64,000 nt of DNA from Oceanicola granulosus HTCC2516 (GCF_000153305.1 NZ_CH724107.1:1375010-1439009), one strand, 5' to 3'. Shown: positions 1-9,063, counted from the first letter of the stretch. The notes: a model not told the origin generated them from the letters alone. Made by a program: numbers and translations.

Positions 1-9
1 GCCGGGAGC

Positions 10-885
10 CTAGCGCGGGAACCGCTTGTCGTAGTCGTTCGCGATCTCGTCGAAGGTCGCCCACTCGACGCCGGGGTGGCTGTTGATGTGGTTGAACAGC
101 CGCTCGAGCATCATCAGCACCTGCGGCTTGCCCGACACGTCGGGGTGGATCGTCAGCGTGTAGACCGCGTAATCCATCTCGCGGTAGACCCAGTCGAACT
201 GGTCGCGCCAGATGTCCTCGAGGTGGCGCGGGTTGACGAAGCCGTGGCTGTTGGGCGCGGCCTTCATGAACATCATCGGCGGCAGGTCGTCGAGGTACCA
301 GGAGGCCGGGATCTCGATCAGGTCGGTCTCCTCGCCGCGCACCAGCGGCTTCATCCACTCGTGGGCCTGCTTGGAATAGTCGATCTTGGTCCAGCTGTCG
401 CCGACGCGCACCCGGTAGGGGGTGAAGTCGTCGTGCATCAGCGAGTGGTCGTACTTGATGCCCTTCTTGAGCAGCAGCTCGTTGGACACCTTCGAGAATT
501 CCCACCACGGCGCGACGTAGCCGGTGGGGCGGCGGCCGCAGAGGTCCTCGATGAGGCCGATGGACTTGTCCATCACCGCCTCTTCCTGCTCCGGGGTCAT
601 CGCGATCGGGTTCTCGTGGCTGTAGCCGTGCATCCCGATCTCGTGGCCGGCGTCGGCGACGGCCTTCATCTGCTCGGGGAAGGTCTCGATCGAGTGGCCG
701 GGGATGAACCACGTGGTCTTGATCCCGAACCGCTTGAACAGCTCGAGCAGGCGCAGCGAGCCGACCTCGCCCGAGAACATGCCCCGGCTGATGTCGCAGG
801 GGCTGTCCTCGCCGCCGTAGCTGCCGAGCCAGCCGCCGACGGCGTCCACGTCGACGCCGAATGCGCAGTAGATTTTCTTGGCCAT
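10..885 (-). CDS. Polysaccharide deacetylase-family amidohydrolase (PuuE/HpPgdA-like)
   Basis: A 291-residue NodB-fold protein, expected to be a metal-dependent hydrolase acting on an amide or N-acyl bond. The N-terminal GVDVDAVGG segment carries the catalytic and metal-binding Asp pair, and HGYSHENP near residue 97 gives the metal-binding His-x3-His. This resembles the cytoplasmic allantoinase/PgdA-like subfamily more than secreted chitin deacetylases, and no signal peptide is seen. I chose the ATG at 885 over the one at 915 because an AGGGAG ribosome site precedes it. It is the last gene of the ABC transporter operon, so it probably acts on the imported compound. The substrate is unknown. 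Confidence 0.8.
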   Translation of the reverse strand: MAKKIYCAFGVDVDAVGGWLGSYGGEDSPCDISRGMFSGEVGSLRLLELFKRFGIKTTWFIPGHSIETFPEQMKAVADAGHEIGMHGYSHENPIAMTPEQEEAVMDKSIGLIEDLCGRRPTGYVAPWWEFSKVSNELLLKKGIKYDHSLMHDDFTPYRVRVGDSWTKIDYSKQAHEWMKPLVRGEETDLIEIPASWYLDDLPPMMFMKAAPNSHGFVNPRHLEDIWRDQFDWVYREMDYAVYTLTIHPDVSGKPQVLMMLERLFNHINSHPGVEWATFDEIANDYDKRFPR

Positions 886-954
886 GATGATCTCACTCCC
901 TGTGATGTTGGGCACTGTGTAAAGGTCTGGTGGTGGTGACGGCGGGGGTGGCGC

Positions 955-2061
955 TCAGGCCGCCACCACCGTGGCGCGCTCGGCCTTCCAGGTCAGGTCG
1001 ACGGCGCCGCCGGGTTCGAGCCCGGCCTGTTCGATTTTCTCCCGGTAGGCTTCGATGCGGATCGGCTTGATGCCCGGCAGCGCGACGGTCACGTAGACCA
1101 CCTGCCCCACCGGCTCGATGCTGGAGACGGTGCCGGCGACGGTGTCGTGGCCCTCCTGCAGCCCGACGCCGCTGCCGGCGCGGGTGATCTCCACGTACTC
1201 CGACGGCGCGACCAGCATCACGTCGTCGCCCGGCCGCACCCGGCCGGGGTCGAAGCTCGGCACCCCGGCGAGCGTGCCGAAGTTGGTCTTCACCCGGGCG
1301 CGCCCGTCGCGCGCGTCCTCGAGCTTGCCCTCGATGATCTTGTTGCGGCCGATGAAGCGCGCGACGAAGGGGCTCTTGGGGCGGGTGTAGAGGTCGAAGG
1401 GCGAGGAGATCTGCTCGACGCGACCGGCGTTCATCACCACCACGCGGTCGCCCATCGATAGCGCCTCGGACTGGGCGTGGGTGACGAAGATGAAGGTGAT
1501 CCCGAGGTCGCGCTGCAGGATCTTGAGCTCTTCCTGGATCGACTTCCTCAGGTTGGCGTCGAGCGCGCCGAGCGGCTCGTCGAGCAGCAGGATGTCGGGC
1601 TCGGTGACGAGGCCGCGGGCGAGGCTGACCCGCTGCTTCTGGCCGCCCGACAGCGCGCTCTCGCGGGCGTCGCGGATGTCGCCGATCTGCAGCTTGTCGA
1701 TGATCGCGTCGGTGCGCCGCTTGATCTCGGCGCTGTCGAGCCCGCGCACCTGCAGGCCGAAGGCGATGTTCTCGGCGACGCTCATGTGCGGGAAGATCGC
1801 GTAGTTCTGGAAGATCGTCGCGGTCGGGCGCTGCTCGGCGCGGACGTGGGTGAAGTCCTTGCCGCGGATCAGCAGCTCGCCCGAGGTGATGCTCTCGAGG
1901 CCGGCGATCATGCGCAGCGTGGTGGTCTTGCCGCAGCCCGAGGGGCCGACGAACGAGATGAACTCGCCCTTCTCGACCTGCAGGTCGAACGCCTCCACCG
2001 CCAGCGTGCCGCCGGGATAGACCTTCTTCAGTTTCTTCAGTTCCAGGTCGTAGGCGGACAT
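955..2061 (-). CDS. ABC transporter ATP-binding protein, polyamine/iron (PotA-like) type
   Basis: A 368-residue importer ATPase that would power uptake through the permease pair at 4913-6686. Walker A GPSGCGKT is at residues 39-46, the signature LSGGQ at 137-141, Walker B with DEP at 161-163, and the switch histidine in VTHAQ at about 195. A C-terminal TOBE-like domain of about 130 residues follows. All catalytic residues are present, unlike the second ATPase at 6686-7786. The start ATG at 2061 lies just after the binding-protein gene. Substrate class is inferred from family resemblance to PotA, FbpC and AfuC and cannot be fixed from the sequence. Confidence 0.9.
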   Translation of the reverse strand: MSAYDLELKKLKKVYPGGTLAVEAFDLQVEKGEFISFVGPSGCGKTTTLRMIAGLESITSGELLIRGKDFTHVRAEQRPTATIFQNYAIFPHMSVAENIAFGLQVRGLDSAEIKRRTDAIIDKLQIGDIRDARESALSGGQKQRVSLARGLVTEPDILLLDEPLGALDANLRKSIQEELKILQRDLGITFIFVTHAQSEALSMGDRVVVMNAGRVEQISSPFDLYTRPKSPFVARFIGRNKIIEGKLEDARDGRARVKTNFGTLAGVPSFDPGRVRPGDDVMLVAPSEYVEITRAGSGVGLQEGHDTVAGTVSSIEPVGQVVYVTVALPGIKPIRIEAYREKIEQAGLEPGGAVDLTWKAERATVVAA

Positions 2062-2138
2062 GCGTCGGCTCCGGTCGTTGGCTGCGGGTCGCGGGCGTGG
2101 TCGGGGATGGGGCGGCGCGGACGCCGCCCCGGGGATCG

Positions 2139-3350
2139 TCAGGCGCTGAGGAACTCGTCCCAGCGCATGATGAGGTGGTCGTACTCGTCGGGCCACTGGT
2201 GCCAGTAGTTCACCTTGGAGGCGCGCTCCTCGAGGCTGCCGCCGTCGCGGACGTCGCCTTCCTCGATGCCGCGCTCCGGCGGGCCGACCCAGGGCTGGCC
2301 CTCGTACCAGAAGGCGTACTTGTTCGGATCCATCACGTCCTTGATGGTCGTGGTGGGCGAGTAGTAGCCCTGCTCGGAGACGATGATGCCGGGGGGGCCG
2401 GAGAGCCAGTAGTCGGCGTAGGCCTTCACGGCGGCGGCGTTGGGCGACGAGGCGATCTGCGTCACGCCGATGGCCCAGGCGCGGTAGCCCTCGCGCGGCA
2501 CGGCGTAGGAGCACGGGATGCCCTGCGCCTTGACGGCCATAACCGCCGGCTGCCACGCGTCGGCGAGCACCATCTCGCCCGAGGCGAGCAGGTTGACGAG
2601 CTCGCCGAAGTCGCCCCAGAGCGCGCGGAACTGGCCCTGCTTCTTCTTGTCGATGAGGAACGAAGCGGCCTCGTCGATGGCGGCGCGGTCGGGGTTGCCC
2701 GGGTTCGGCACCTCGAGCAGGCCGAGCTCGTTCATCGCGAGGATGGCCTGGCCGAACGCGATCAGCGGGTCGACGTTGAGGCCGGTCTTGCCCTTGAACT
2801 TCTCGTCGAACAGCGAGGTCCAGGTGTTGGCCTCCTCGGCCTCGACGAGGTCGGGGCGGTAGCCGATGGAGTCGAAGTTGTAGACGCTCGGCACCATCCA
2901 GAGCTGGGTCTTGTCCTCGTCGGCCCAGATCTGGCCCGAGATCTGGGCGCGCGCTTCCATCCGCTCGTCGGTCTCGACGAAGGTGTCGCGGATCGCGTTC
3001 CAGTTCTGCAGGTCGGCGACCGGGATCGGCTGGACCGTCTCGGTGATCGTCATCGCGGGCAGGCGCTCGCCGATGATCTCCCAGCAATCGTAGGCGGTGG
3101 AGCCCGACAGCAGTTCGGTCTGGGTGTTGGGGAAGATGTCCGCCTTGCCCGAGACCGAGTCGACGCCCGACTTCTCCTGGAAGTCGTTGAGGATGCGCTC
3201 CTGCACGGTGACCGAGAGGCCGACGGTGCGGAGCTCCTGGTCGCCCAGGTTCTGGGCGAACGCCATCTGCGGCGTCATCAGCGAGGAGGTGCCCGCGAGC
3301 GCTCCCATGCCTGCAAGCACCTCGCGGCGCGAAAGGTTGAATTTGGTCAT
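2139..3350 (-). CDS. Tat-exported ABC substrate-binding protein (PotD-like)
   Basis: A 403-residue periplasmic binding protein. The N terminus carries a twin-arginine signal, SRREVLAGMG, followed by a hydrophobic stretch and an AFA cleavage-like site, so export by the Tat pathway is likely. I chose the ATG at 3350 because AGGGAAG precedes it. The alternative at 3383 would add an unnecessary leader. The body resembles polyamine/opine-type binding proteins, with repeated Trp and Tyr residues suited to a cationic ligand. It lies between the dehydrogenases and the first ATPase gene and is paralogous to the signal-less protein at 9053-10252, sharing the C-terminal FWY, EGG/GGS and RW pattern. Confidence 0.88.
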   Translation of the reverse strand: MTKFNLSRREVLAGMGALAGTSSLMTPQMAFAQNLGDQELRTVGLSVTVQERILNDFQEKSGVDSVSGKADIFPNTQTELLSGSTAYDCWEIIGERLPAMTITETVQPIPVADLQNWNAIRDTFVETDERMEARAQISGQIWADEDKTQLWMVPSVYNFDSIGYRPDLVEAEEANTWTSLFDEKFKGKTGLNVDPLIAFGQAILAMNELGLLEVPNPGNPDRAAIDEAASFLIDKKKQGQFRALWGDFGELVNLLASGEMVLADAWQPAVMAVKAQGIPCSYAVPREGYRAWAIGVTQIASSPNAAAVKAYADYWLSGPPGIIVSEQGYYSPTTTIKDVMDPNKYAFWYEGQPWVGPPERGIEEGDVRDGGSLEERASKVNYWHQWPDEYDHLIMRWDEFLSA

Positions 3351-3402
3351 GTTGCTTCCCTGTTGTCTTCGGTTGCGGTTCAAGTCAGCTGCCGCCGGCG
3401 CT

Positions 3403-4155
3403 TCAGTAGCGTCCGACCAGCAATCCCCCGTCCACTGTTATTGTTTGCCCGGTCATGTACCGGGCCTGGTCCGAGGCGAGGAATAGGATGACGTCGGCGA
3501 TGTCCTCCGCTTCGCCGACGCGGCCGATGGGGATGAACTCGGCGGCCTTCTCGAGGCCGGCCGGCCCCAGCGAATGCTTCTCCGACAGCGCCTGGGCGGT
3601 GCGGATGTAGCCGGGCGCGACCCCGTTGACGCGGATGCCGTCGCGCGCCAGCTCGACGGCGAGGCCGCGCACGAGGCCGACGACGCCGGACTTGGCGGCG
3701 GAGTAGTGTACGTGCTCGTCCCAGCCGTAGGCGACGCCCATGATCGACGACAGGCACACGATGGCCCCCTGCCCGCGCTCGCGCATCGCCGGCGCGGCCG
3801 CGCGCACCAGGCGCATCATGCCCTTGAGGTCGATCTCGAAGGTGCGGTCCCACGCCTCGTCGCTCATCTCCGCCAGCGGCACCCGGTGGGCGATGCCGGC
3901 GTTGAGCACCAGCGTGTCGAGCGGGCCGTAGGCCTCCTCGACGGCGGCGACGACGCGGTCGGCGGCCTCGCTGGAGGTGACGTCGAGCGGGTGGAATTCG
4001 GCGGTGCCGCCGCTGGCGTTGATCTCGTCGACGACCGCGCGGCCCTCGCTTTCGAGCACGTCGGTGACGATGACCCGGTGGCCGTCGGCGGCGAAGGCGC
4101 GGGCCGTGGCGCGGCCGATGCCGATGCCGGCGCCGGTGATCAGAACGGTTTTCAT
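3403..4155 (-). CDS. Short-chain dehydrogenase/reductase (SDR), first copy
   Basis: A 250-residue classical SDR, an NAD(P)-dependent oxidoreductase. The cofactor motif TGAGIGIG is at residues 7-14, NAG at 85-87 and the catalytic Tyr-x3-Lys at 151-155 (YSAAK). The start ATG at 4155 follows GAGGGAC. The gene lies 14 bases behind a second SDR of the same type, and the two share the same fold and motif spacing, which suggests a duplication or a two-step oxidation. In this transport and hydrolase operon it probably oxidises or reduces a pathway intermediate. FabG-like annotation by default would be misleading here. Confidence 0.85.
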   Translation of the reverse strand: MKTVLITGAGIGIGRATARAFAADGHRVIVTDVLESEGRAVVDEINASGGTAEFHPLDVTSSEAADRVVAAVEEAYGPLDTLVLNAGIAHRVPLAEMSDEAWDRTFEIDLKGMMRLVRAAAPAMRERGQGAIVCLSSIMGVAYGWDEHVHYSAAKSGVVGLVRGLAVELARDGIRVNGVAPGYIRTAQALSEKHSLGPAGLEKAAEFIPIGRVGEAEDIADVILFLASDQARYMTGQTITVDGGLLVGRY

Positions 4156-4169
4156 GGCGTCGCTGTCCC

Positions 4170-4916
4170 TCAAAGCATCACGTCCCCGGAATTCGGCCCG
4201 AGTGTCTGGCCGACGTAGATCTTGGCGTCGTCCGACGCGAGGAAGGCGACGGTCGCCGCCACGTCCTCCGGCTCGCCGAAGCGGCCGAGCGGCAGCTCCG
4301 CCGCCTTCGCCGCGCGCCACTCGTCGGAAAGCGCGCGCACGAGATCGGTGTTGATCGGCCCCGGCGCGACGGCGTTGACCCGCACGCCCCGGTCGCTGAC
4401 CTCGCGCGCCAGCGCCTTGGTCAGCCCGATGATCCCGGCCTTGGCGGCGGAATAGTGCGTCAGCTCCACCCCGCCGATCTGGCCGAGCTGGGACGCCATG
4501 TTGATGATCGTCCCCCGCCCCGCCTCGAGCATCGGCCCGAGCGCGCGGCGGCAGCCGAGGAAGGTGCCCCGCAGGTGCACCGCGATCATCCGGTCGAAGT
4601 CGGCGACGCTCATGTCCTCGAGCCGCGCCTGCTGGACGATGCCGGCGTTGTTGACGAGGCAGGTGATCGCGCCGTGCGCCGCCTCGGCGGCCTCGAAGGC
4701 GCGGTCCATGTCGGCCTCGTCGGAGACGTCGCCGGCGACGCCCGCGGCCGTGCCGCCCGCCTCGCGGATCGCCCGGGCGACCCGCTCGGCGGCGTCGGCG
4801 TCGAGGTCCATGACACTCACCGCCGCGCCCTCCGCGGCCAGCCGCTCGGCCACCGCGGCGCCGATCCCGGCGCCGGCCCCCGTGACGAGGGCGTGCTGGC
4901 CCGCCAGGCGGCTCAC
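4170..4916 (-). CDS. Short-chain dehydrogenase/reductase (SDR), second copy
   Basis: A 248-residue classical SDR. TGAGAGIG lies at residues 12-19, NNAG near 89-92 and YSAAK at 155-159 with the catalytic Tyr and Lys. The start is a GTG at 4916 that overlaps the TGA stop of the upstream permease by four bases, the usual sign of translational coupling. An Asp at the end of strand beta-2 (MDLDAD) suggests NAD rather than NADP. The substrate is unknown. The position within the importer operon links it to the imported compound. Confidence 0.85.
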   Translation of the reverse strand: MSRLAGQHALVTGAGAGIGAAVAERLAAEGAAVSVMDLDADAAERVARAIREAGGTAAGVAGDVSDEADMDRAFEAAEAAHGAITCLVNNAGIVQQARLEDMSVADFDRMIAVHLRGTFLGCRRALGPMLEAGRGTIINMASQLGQIGGVELTHYSAAKAGIIGLTKALAREVSDRGVRVNAVAPGPINTDLVRALSDEWRAAKAAELPLGRFGEPEDVAATVAFLASDDAKIYVGQTLGPNSGDVML

Positions 4917-5764
4917 TCGATGTCCTCCTGGACCGCCGCGAACTTGGCGCGCCGCACCGACATCGCCATCAGGATGCCGTAGGTGCTCAGCAGCGCGAAG
5001 CTGAACAGCGTGGTGAGGACGCCGAAGGCGAAGATGTTGGGGTGAATCTCCACCGCGAAGGTGCCGTAGATCGCGATCGGCATCGTCACCTCGGAGCCGC
5101 CGGTGAACAGGGTCCGCGGGAACTCGTCGTAGGACAGGGTGAAGGCGAAGAGCATGGCCGACAGCACGCCCGGGAAGATCATCGGGAACGTGATCTTGCG
5201 GAACGTCCGCCCCGGCGACACCCCGAGCGCCCACGCGGCCTCCTCGACGGACTTGTCGAAGCGGTTGAAGATCGCGAGCATCACCAGGAAGGCGAAGGGG
5301 AAGGTGTAGACCACGTGCAGCACGAAGGCCGTGCCCCACCAGGTGCGGGCAATGTCGAGCTGGTCGGCGACCAGCGCCATGCCGAGGCCGAGCAGCACGC
5401 CGGGCACCATCATGCCGAGCACCACCAGGTAGAAGACCGGGCCGGAGCCGCGGAAGTTGCGCCGGAAGCCCTGGGCGGTCAGCGTGCCGAGCACCGTCGA
5501 GACGACCATCGTGGCGAAGGCCAGGGTCAGCGAGCGCAGCAGCGCCTCGCCGATCGGCAGCGGCGCGACGCGCGAGGGCGGCGTCAGGCCGAAGACGTGG
5601 CGGTACCAGTAGGTCGACCACTCGATGATCGGGAACTGCGGACCTCCCTCCGGGCCGGCCTGGAACGACAGGATGCCCATGACCACGAACGGGCCGTAGA
5701 GGAAGATGATGAACAGGGCGGTGTAGAGGCCCAGCGCGGTACGAAGAAAGCCGTTGTTTTGCAT
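4913..5764 (-). CDS. ABC transporter permease (PotC-like)
   Basis: A 283-residue inner-membrane permease with about six hydrophobic segments, beginning at residues 13-35. The cytoplasmic coupling motif appears as EEAAWALGVSPGRTFRKITFP, matching the EAA loop of the binding-protein-dependent permeases. AAGGAGCT precedes the ATG at 5764. It would pair with the permease encoded just upstream to form a heterodimeric channel of the PotB/PotC type. The 3' end overlaps the SDR start by four bases. Confidence 0.9.
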   Translation of the reverse strand: MQNNGFLRTALGLYTALFIIFLYGPFVVMGILSFQAGPEGGPQFPIIEWSTYWYRHVFGLTPPSRVAPLPIGEALLRSLTLAFATMVVSTVLGTLTAQGFRRNFRGSGPVFYLVVLGMMVPGVLLGLGMALVADQLDIARTWWGTAFVLHVVYTFPFAFLVMLAIFNRFDKSVEEAAWALGVSPGRTFRKITFPMIFPGVLSAMLFAFTLSYDEFPRTLFTGGSEVTMPIAIYGTFAVEIHPNIFAFGVLTTLFSFALLSTYGILMAMSVRRAKFAAVQEDIE

Positions 5765-5777
5765 TGTTCCAGCTCCT

Positions 5778-6686
5778 TCAGAGTTCGCGCCGCAGGTTCA
5801 CCACCCGCAGCAGGCCGCCGATGACGATGGCCATGATGACCGTGAGCACCACGCCGATGACGGCGGCGAAGGCCCATTTCAGCGATCCGACCTGGGTGAC
5901 GATGATGTTGCCGAGCAGGTTCACCTTGCGGCCCGAGAGCGCCGAGGCGGTGGCGAACTCGCCGAGCACCATGACCGACACGAAGATCGCGCCGACCACC
6001 ACGCCGGGCAGCGACAGCGGGAAGATGATCTTGCGGAAGATCGTCCAGGTCGACGCGCCGAGGTCGCGGGCGGCCTCGATCAGGCTCTCGTCGATCCGCG
6101 CCAGCATGAAGGCGATCGGGCCGACCATGAAGACGACGTAGATCTGCACCATCCCGATCACGACCGAGAGCTCGGTAAAGAGCAGCACCTCGATCGGCTC
6201 GGAGATGATGCCGAGGCGCAGGAGCACGATGTTGATCGCGCCCTCGAGCCCGAGCATCGGCCGCCAGGCCAGCACGCGGATCAGGAACGACGTCCAGAAC
6301 GGGATGACGCAGGTGACGAGCAGAATCGTCTGCACCGTCTTGTCGCGCACGAACTGGCCGATGAAGAGCGCCGTCGGGTAGCCGATGACGAAGGTCAGGG
6401 CGAGGACGATGATCCAGATCTTGAGCGTGCGCAGCAGCGCGCCGAAGTAGGTTTCGGAGCTGAAGAAGGTGATCCAGCTCTGCAGCGTCAGGTCGGACGA
6501 GATCGAGAAGGTCGTCTGGGTCCAGAAGCTGACATAGACCATCATGCCCAGCGGCACGACGAGGAACAGCACCATCCACACGATCCCCGGCGCGAGCAGG
6601 AGCCAGGTGCTGTGGCGGGCGAAGAAGCCCGATTGGCGGCGGGCGGGGCCGGCTGTGCCGACGGCGGGGACGGTCTGGTCGGCCAT
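5778..6686 (-). CDS. ABC transporter permease (PotB-like)
   Basis: A 302-residue permease with a cytoplasmic N-terminal tail of about 25 residues, a first membrane helix near residues 28-50 and about six helices in all. The coupling loop is seen as IEAARDLGASTWTIFRKIIF. The start codon shares one base with the stop of the ATPase gene upstream (TGATG), so the two are translationally coupled. It is the partner of the permease at 4913-5764. Confidence 0.9.
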   Translation of the reverse strand: MADQTVPAVGTAGPARRQSGFFARHSTWLLLAPGIVWMVLFLVVPLGMMVYVSFWTQTTFSISSDLTLQSWITFFSSETYFGALLRTLKIWIIVLALTFVIGYPTALFIGQFVRDKTVQTILLVTCVIPFWTSFLIRVLAWRPMLGLEGAINIVLLRLGIISEPIEVLLFTELSVVIGMVQIYVVFMVGPIAFMLARIDESLIEAARDLGASTWTIFRKIIFPLSLPGVVVGAIFVSVMVLGEFATASALSGRKVNLLGNIIVTQVGSLKWAFAAVIGVVLTVIMAIVIGGLLRVVNLRREL

Positions 6687-7786
6687 CAGGCGGCTCCTTT
6701 CATGGCTGGCGCGCCGATGCGGTTTCCGTCGGCGCCGAAGTGGAGGGCGTTGCGCGGGTCCCAGCTGACCATGCAGCGGGTGCCGGCCTCGAGGTGGATC
6801 GGGTCCTCGCGGCTGAGGTGACGCTCGACCTCGAACACGGTGCCGTCGTCGAGCCGCAGGAAGTAGAAGAACCGGCTGCCGAGGAACTCCTCGGTCACGA
6901 AGGTCGCCGGCAGGGCGACGGCGCCCTCGGGGGGCTCGCTGCCGTGGTGGATGGTCGCCGCGTCGTGGCGGATCGCGTAGTAGCCCTTGCCGTCGGGCGC
7001 GCCGGCGGCGGGCAGACGGGCGTCGTCCTGGAGGAAGGCGCCGTCGGAGACGCGGCCCTCGAGGATGTTGTAGGCGTTGACGAAGCGCGCGACCGCGACG
7101 TTGTCGGGCTCGCGGTAGACCATGTCGGGAGGCGCGACCTGAAGCAGCCGGCCGTGATCGAGCACGATCATCCGGTCGCCCATCGCCAGCGCCTCGTCCT
7201 CGTTGCCGGTGACGTGCATGAAGGTGACGCCCAGCGCCTCGCGGATCTTGCGCAGCTCCACCGTCATGCGCTCGCGCAGGTTGGCGTCGAGCGCGCCGAG
7301 CGGCTCGTCGAGCAGGCAGACCTTGGGCTCGGTGACGAGGGTGCGCGCGAGGCTGACCCGCTGCTTCTGGCCGCCCGAGAGCTGGCCGACCATGCGCTGC
7401 CCGAGCTCGCTGAGGCCGACGAGGTCGAGCATCGCCTTGACGCGGCGGTCGACCTCGGAGCTGTCCTCGATGGGGTTGTGGGTGCGGTGGCGCAGGCCGA
7501 ACGCGACGTTGTCGAAGACGTTCATGTGCGGGAACAGGCCGTAGCTCTGCTGCACGAAGCCGAGATTGCGCAGGTGCGTGGGGCTGTAGGTGATGTCCTC
7601 GCCGTCGAGCGAGATCGTGCCGGAATCGCAGACCTCGAGCCCCGCGATGAGCCGCAGCAGCGTCGATTTCCCGGACCCGGACGGGCCGAGCAGCGTCAGG
7701 TACTCGTCGTCGTGGATCGTCAGGTCGACCGCGTCGATGGCGGGCACCCCGGCGAACGCCTTGGTGACCCGTCTTAGCTCCAGCAT
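6686..7786 (-). CDS. ABC transporter ATP-binding protein with degenerate H-loop
   Basis: A 366-residue importer ATPase and the first gene of the operon. Walker A GPSGSGKS is at residues 34-41, LSGGQ at 136-140 and DEP at 160-162. At the H-loop the usual VTHDQEEA reads VTGNEDEA, so the switch histidine is replaced by Gly194 (codon at 7205-7207). In this family that His contacts the ATP gamma-phosphate, so this subunit is probably hydrolysis-impaired. The operon encodes a second ATPase with an intact His, which suggests an asymmetric ATPase heterodimer. A C-terminal TOBE-like region is present. Confidence 0.88.
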   Translation of the reverse strand: MLELRRVTKAFAGVPAIDAVDLTIHDDEYLTLLGPSGSGKSTLLRLIAGLEVCDSGTISLDGEDITYSPTHLRNLGFVQQSYGLFPHMNVFDNVAFGLRHRTHNPIEDSSEVDRRVKAMLDLVGLSELGQRMVGQLSGGQKQRVSLARTLVTEPKVCLLDEPLGALDANLRERMTVELRKIREALGVTFMHVTGNEDEALAMGDRMIVLDHGRLLQVAPPDMVYREPDNVAVARFVNAYNILEGRVSDGAFLQDDARLPAAGAPDGKGYYAIRHDAATIHHGSEPPEGAVALPATFVTEEFLGSRFFYFLRLDDGTVFEVERHLSREDPIHLEAGTRCMVSWDPRNALHFGADGNRIGAPAMKGAA

Positions 7787-7831
7787 ACCTTGCTCCCCGC
7801 TTCTGCTTTCAGCCTCCCCTCCTACCTACAA

Positions 7832-7846
7832 CGTATTTTGTGTGCA
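7832..7846 (-). promoter_or_regulatory. Shared operator-like motif upstream of the ABC operon
   Basis: Read towards the operon the sequence is TGCACACAAAATACG, 45 bases before the ATPase start codon. The same 15 bases with one change occur at 14516-14530 before the pxp operon, in the same orientation. The core TTG-N4-CA(A/G) is a partial inverted repeat of the size bound by GntR/FCD regulators. Binding by the adjacent regulator is an inference. Confidence 0.55.
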
Positions 7847-7989
7847 GATACAGTAAAAAGTGCAGCCGAGGCGCTAACGATGGGTCACTTTTTGCCCCGT
7901 CTGGGCTGGATGACGCAATTTCAGGCACTTCCGCCGACCTGTGAGCGCTACCGGGAAAAGCAAAAAATACATTGTCGACGCAGTACGTT

Positions 7990-8018
7990 TTGAGTTCTTC
8001 GCGTTATGCGAGTATGTA
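7990..8018 (+). promoter_or_regulatory. Candidate promoter of the GntR regulator gene
   Basis: TTGAGT (7990-7995) and TATGTA (8013-8018) are separated by 17 bases, a normal spacing for a housekeeping promoter. The ribosome site AGGAGG follows at 8036-8041. The intergenic region 7787-8052 separates two divergent units and is noticeably AT-richer than its surroundings. Confidence 0.4.
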
Positions 8019-8052
8019 GGGGTAACGACAGAGGCAGGAGGCCGTGGGCCCG

Positions 8053-9063
8053 GTGGAGAATCTGACTGTTCCGAATCGCTCGGCGCCCCGTTACGCGGCC
8101 ATCACCGAGGCGCTCGAGGCCGCCATCTCGGAGGGCCGCCTCGCCCCCGCCACCGTCATCTCGGAGGAGCCTGTCGCGCGGGCGTTCGGCACGTCGCGCA
8201 CCCCGGCGCGCAAGGCGCTCGCCGAGCTGGTCGAGCGGGGACGGCTCGAGCGGTTCGAGGGGCGCGGCTTCCTCGTGGCGGGCGCGGGCAAGGGCGCGGC
8301 GCCGCGGCGCATCGAACTGACCGCCGAGTCGCTGGGCGCCGACGCCGCGCCGCTCGCCGATGTGCCGCGCCAGCGCGCCGAGCGCATCGCCGAGACCTTC
8401 GAGCGGGTGATATCGAGCGCCCTGCCCTTCGGCCGCTTCCGCATCAACGAGGTCGCCGCAGCCGAGTATCACGGCGTGTCGCGCACCGTCATCCGCGAGC
8501 TGCTGCAGCGCCACCAGGACCGCGGCCTCGTGCGCAAGGACCGCCGCTCGCACTGGATCGTCGGCCCGCTCACCGCGCGCGACATCTCGCACTACTTCGC
8601 GATCCGCCAGCAGCTCGAGCCGCTGGCCCTGCGCGACAGCGCGCCGCGCACCCCGACCTCGGTGATCCTGACGATGATCGAGGAGACCGAGGCCGCCCAC
8701 GCCGTGCCGCTCGTGTCGTCCGCGGAGGTCGCCCGGCTCGAGCGCGACCTGCACTGGACGCTGCTGCAGCGCACGCCCAACGGCCACCTGCTGCGCTTCA
8801 TCGAGCAGAGCCAGATCGCCCTCGTGGTCAACGCGGTCTTCTCCGACGCCATCGGCGGACGTCCGTTCCAGGTCGCGCTGCGCGAGCACCTGATCGTGCT
8901 CGAGTTCCTGCGCCGCGGTTCGGTCGAGGCCGCGAGCCAGGCGCTCGCCGAGCACCTCCACCTCTCGGCGGAGCGCACCCAGAGGCGGCTGATGTCGCTG
9001 TCGGTGTTTCCGCCGCCCGAGCTGCCCGGCTACATGATGCGCGAGACCCGCTTCAACGAGTGA
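8053..9063 (+). CDS. GntR-family regulator with two winged-helix domains and an FCD domain
   Basis: A 336-residue transcription factor. A first GntR winged helix spans about residues 12-75 (SRTPARKAL recognition helix), a second spans about 108-170 (VSRTVIRELL), and an all-helical FCD ligand-binding domain fills the rest. Most FCD regulators carry only one winged helix. Start choice is uncertain: AGGAGG at 8036-8041 lies only two bases from the GTG at 8044 but eleven from the GTG at 8053, so I prefer the latter. It is divergent from the ABC operon and converges with the pxp operon, overlapping its end by 11 bases. It probably controls both. Confidence 0.85.
   Translation: MENLTVPNRSAPRYAAITEALEAAISEGRLAPATVISEEPVARAFGTSRTPARKALAELVERGRLERFEGRGFLVAGAGKGAAPRRIELTAESLGADAAPLADVPRQRAERIAETFERVISSALPFGRFRINEVAAAEYHGVSRTVIRELLQRHQDRGLVRKDRRSHWIVGPLTARDISHYFAIRQQLEPLALRDSAPRTPTSVILTMIEETEAAHAVPLVSSAEVARLERDLHWTLLQRTPNGHLLRFIEQSQIALVVNAVFSDAIGGRPFQVALREHLIVLEFLRRGSVEAASQALAEHLHLSAERTQRRLMSLSVFPPPELPGYMMRETRFNE

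Noticed and set aside
2097-3491. Long plus-strand reading frame (464 codons) opposite the binding protein gene
   Set aside because: It runs antisense to a clear Tat-signal binding protein, its product is low-complexity and rich in Arg, His, Leu, Val and Asp, and it has no family motif. It is a GC-bias shadow.
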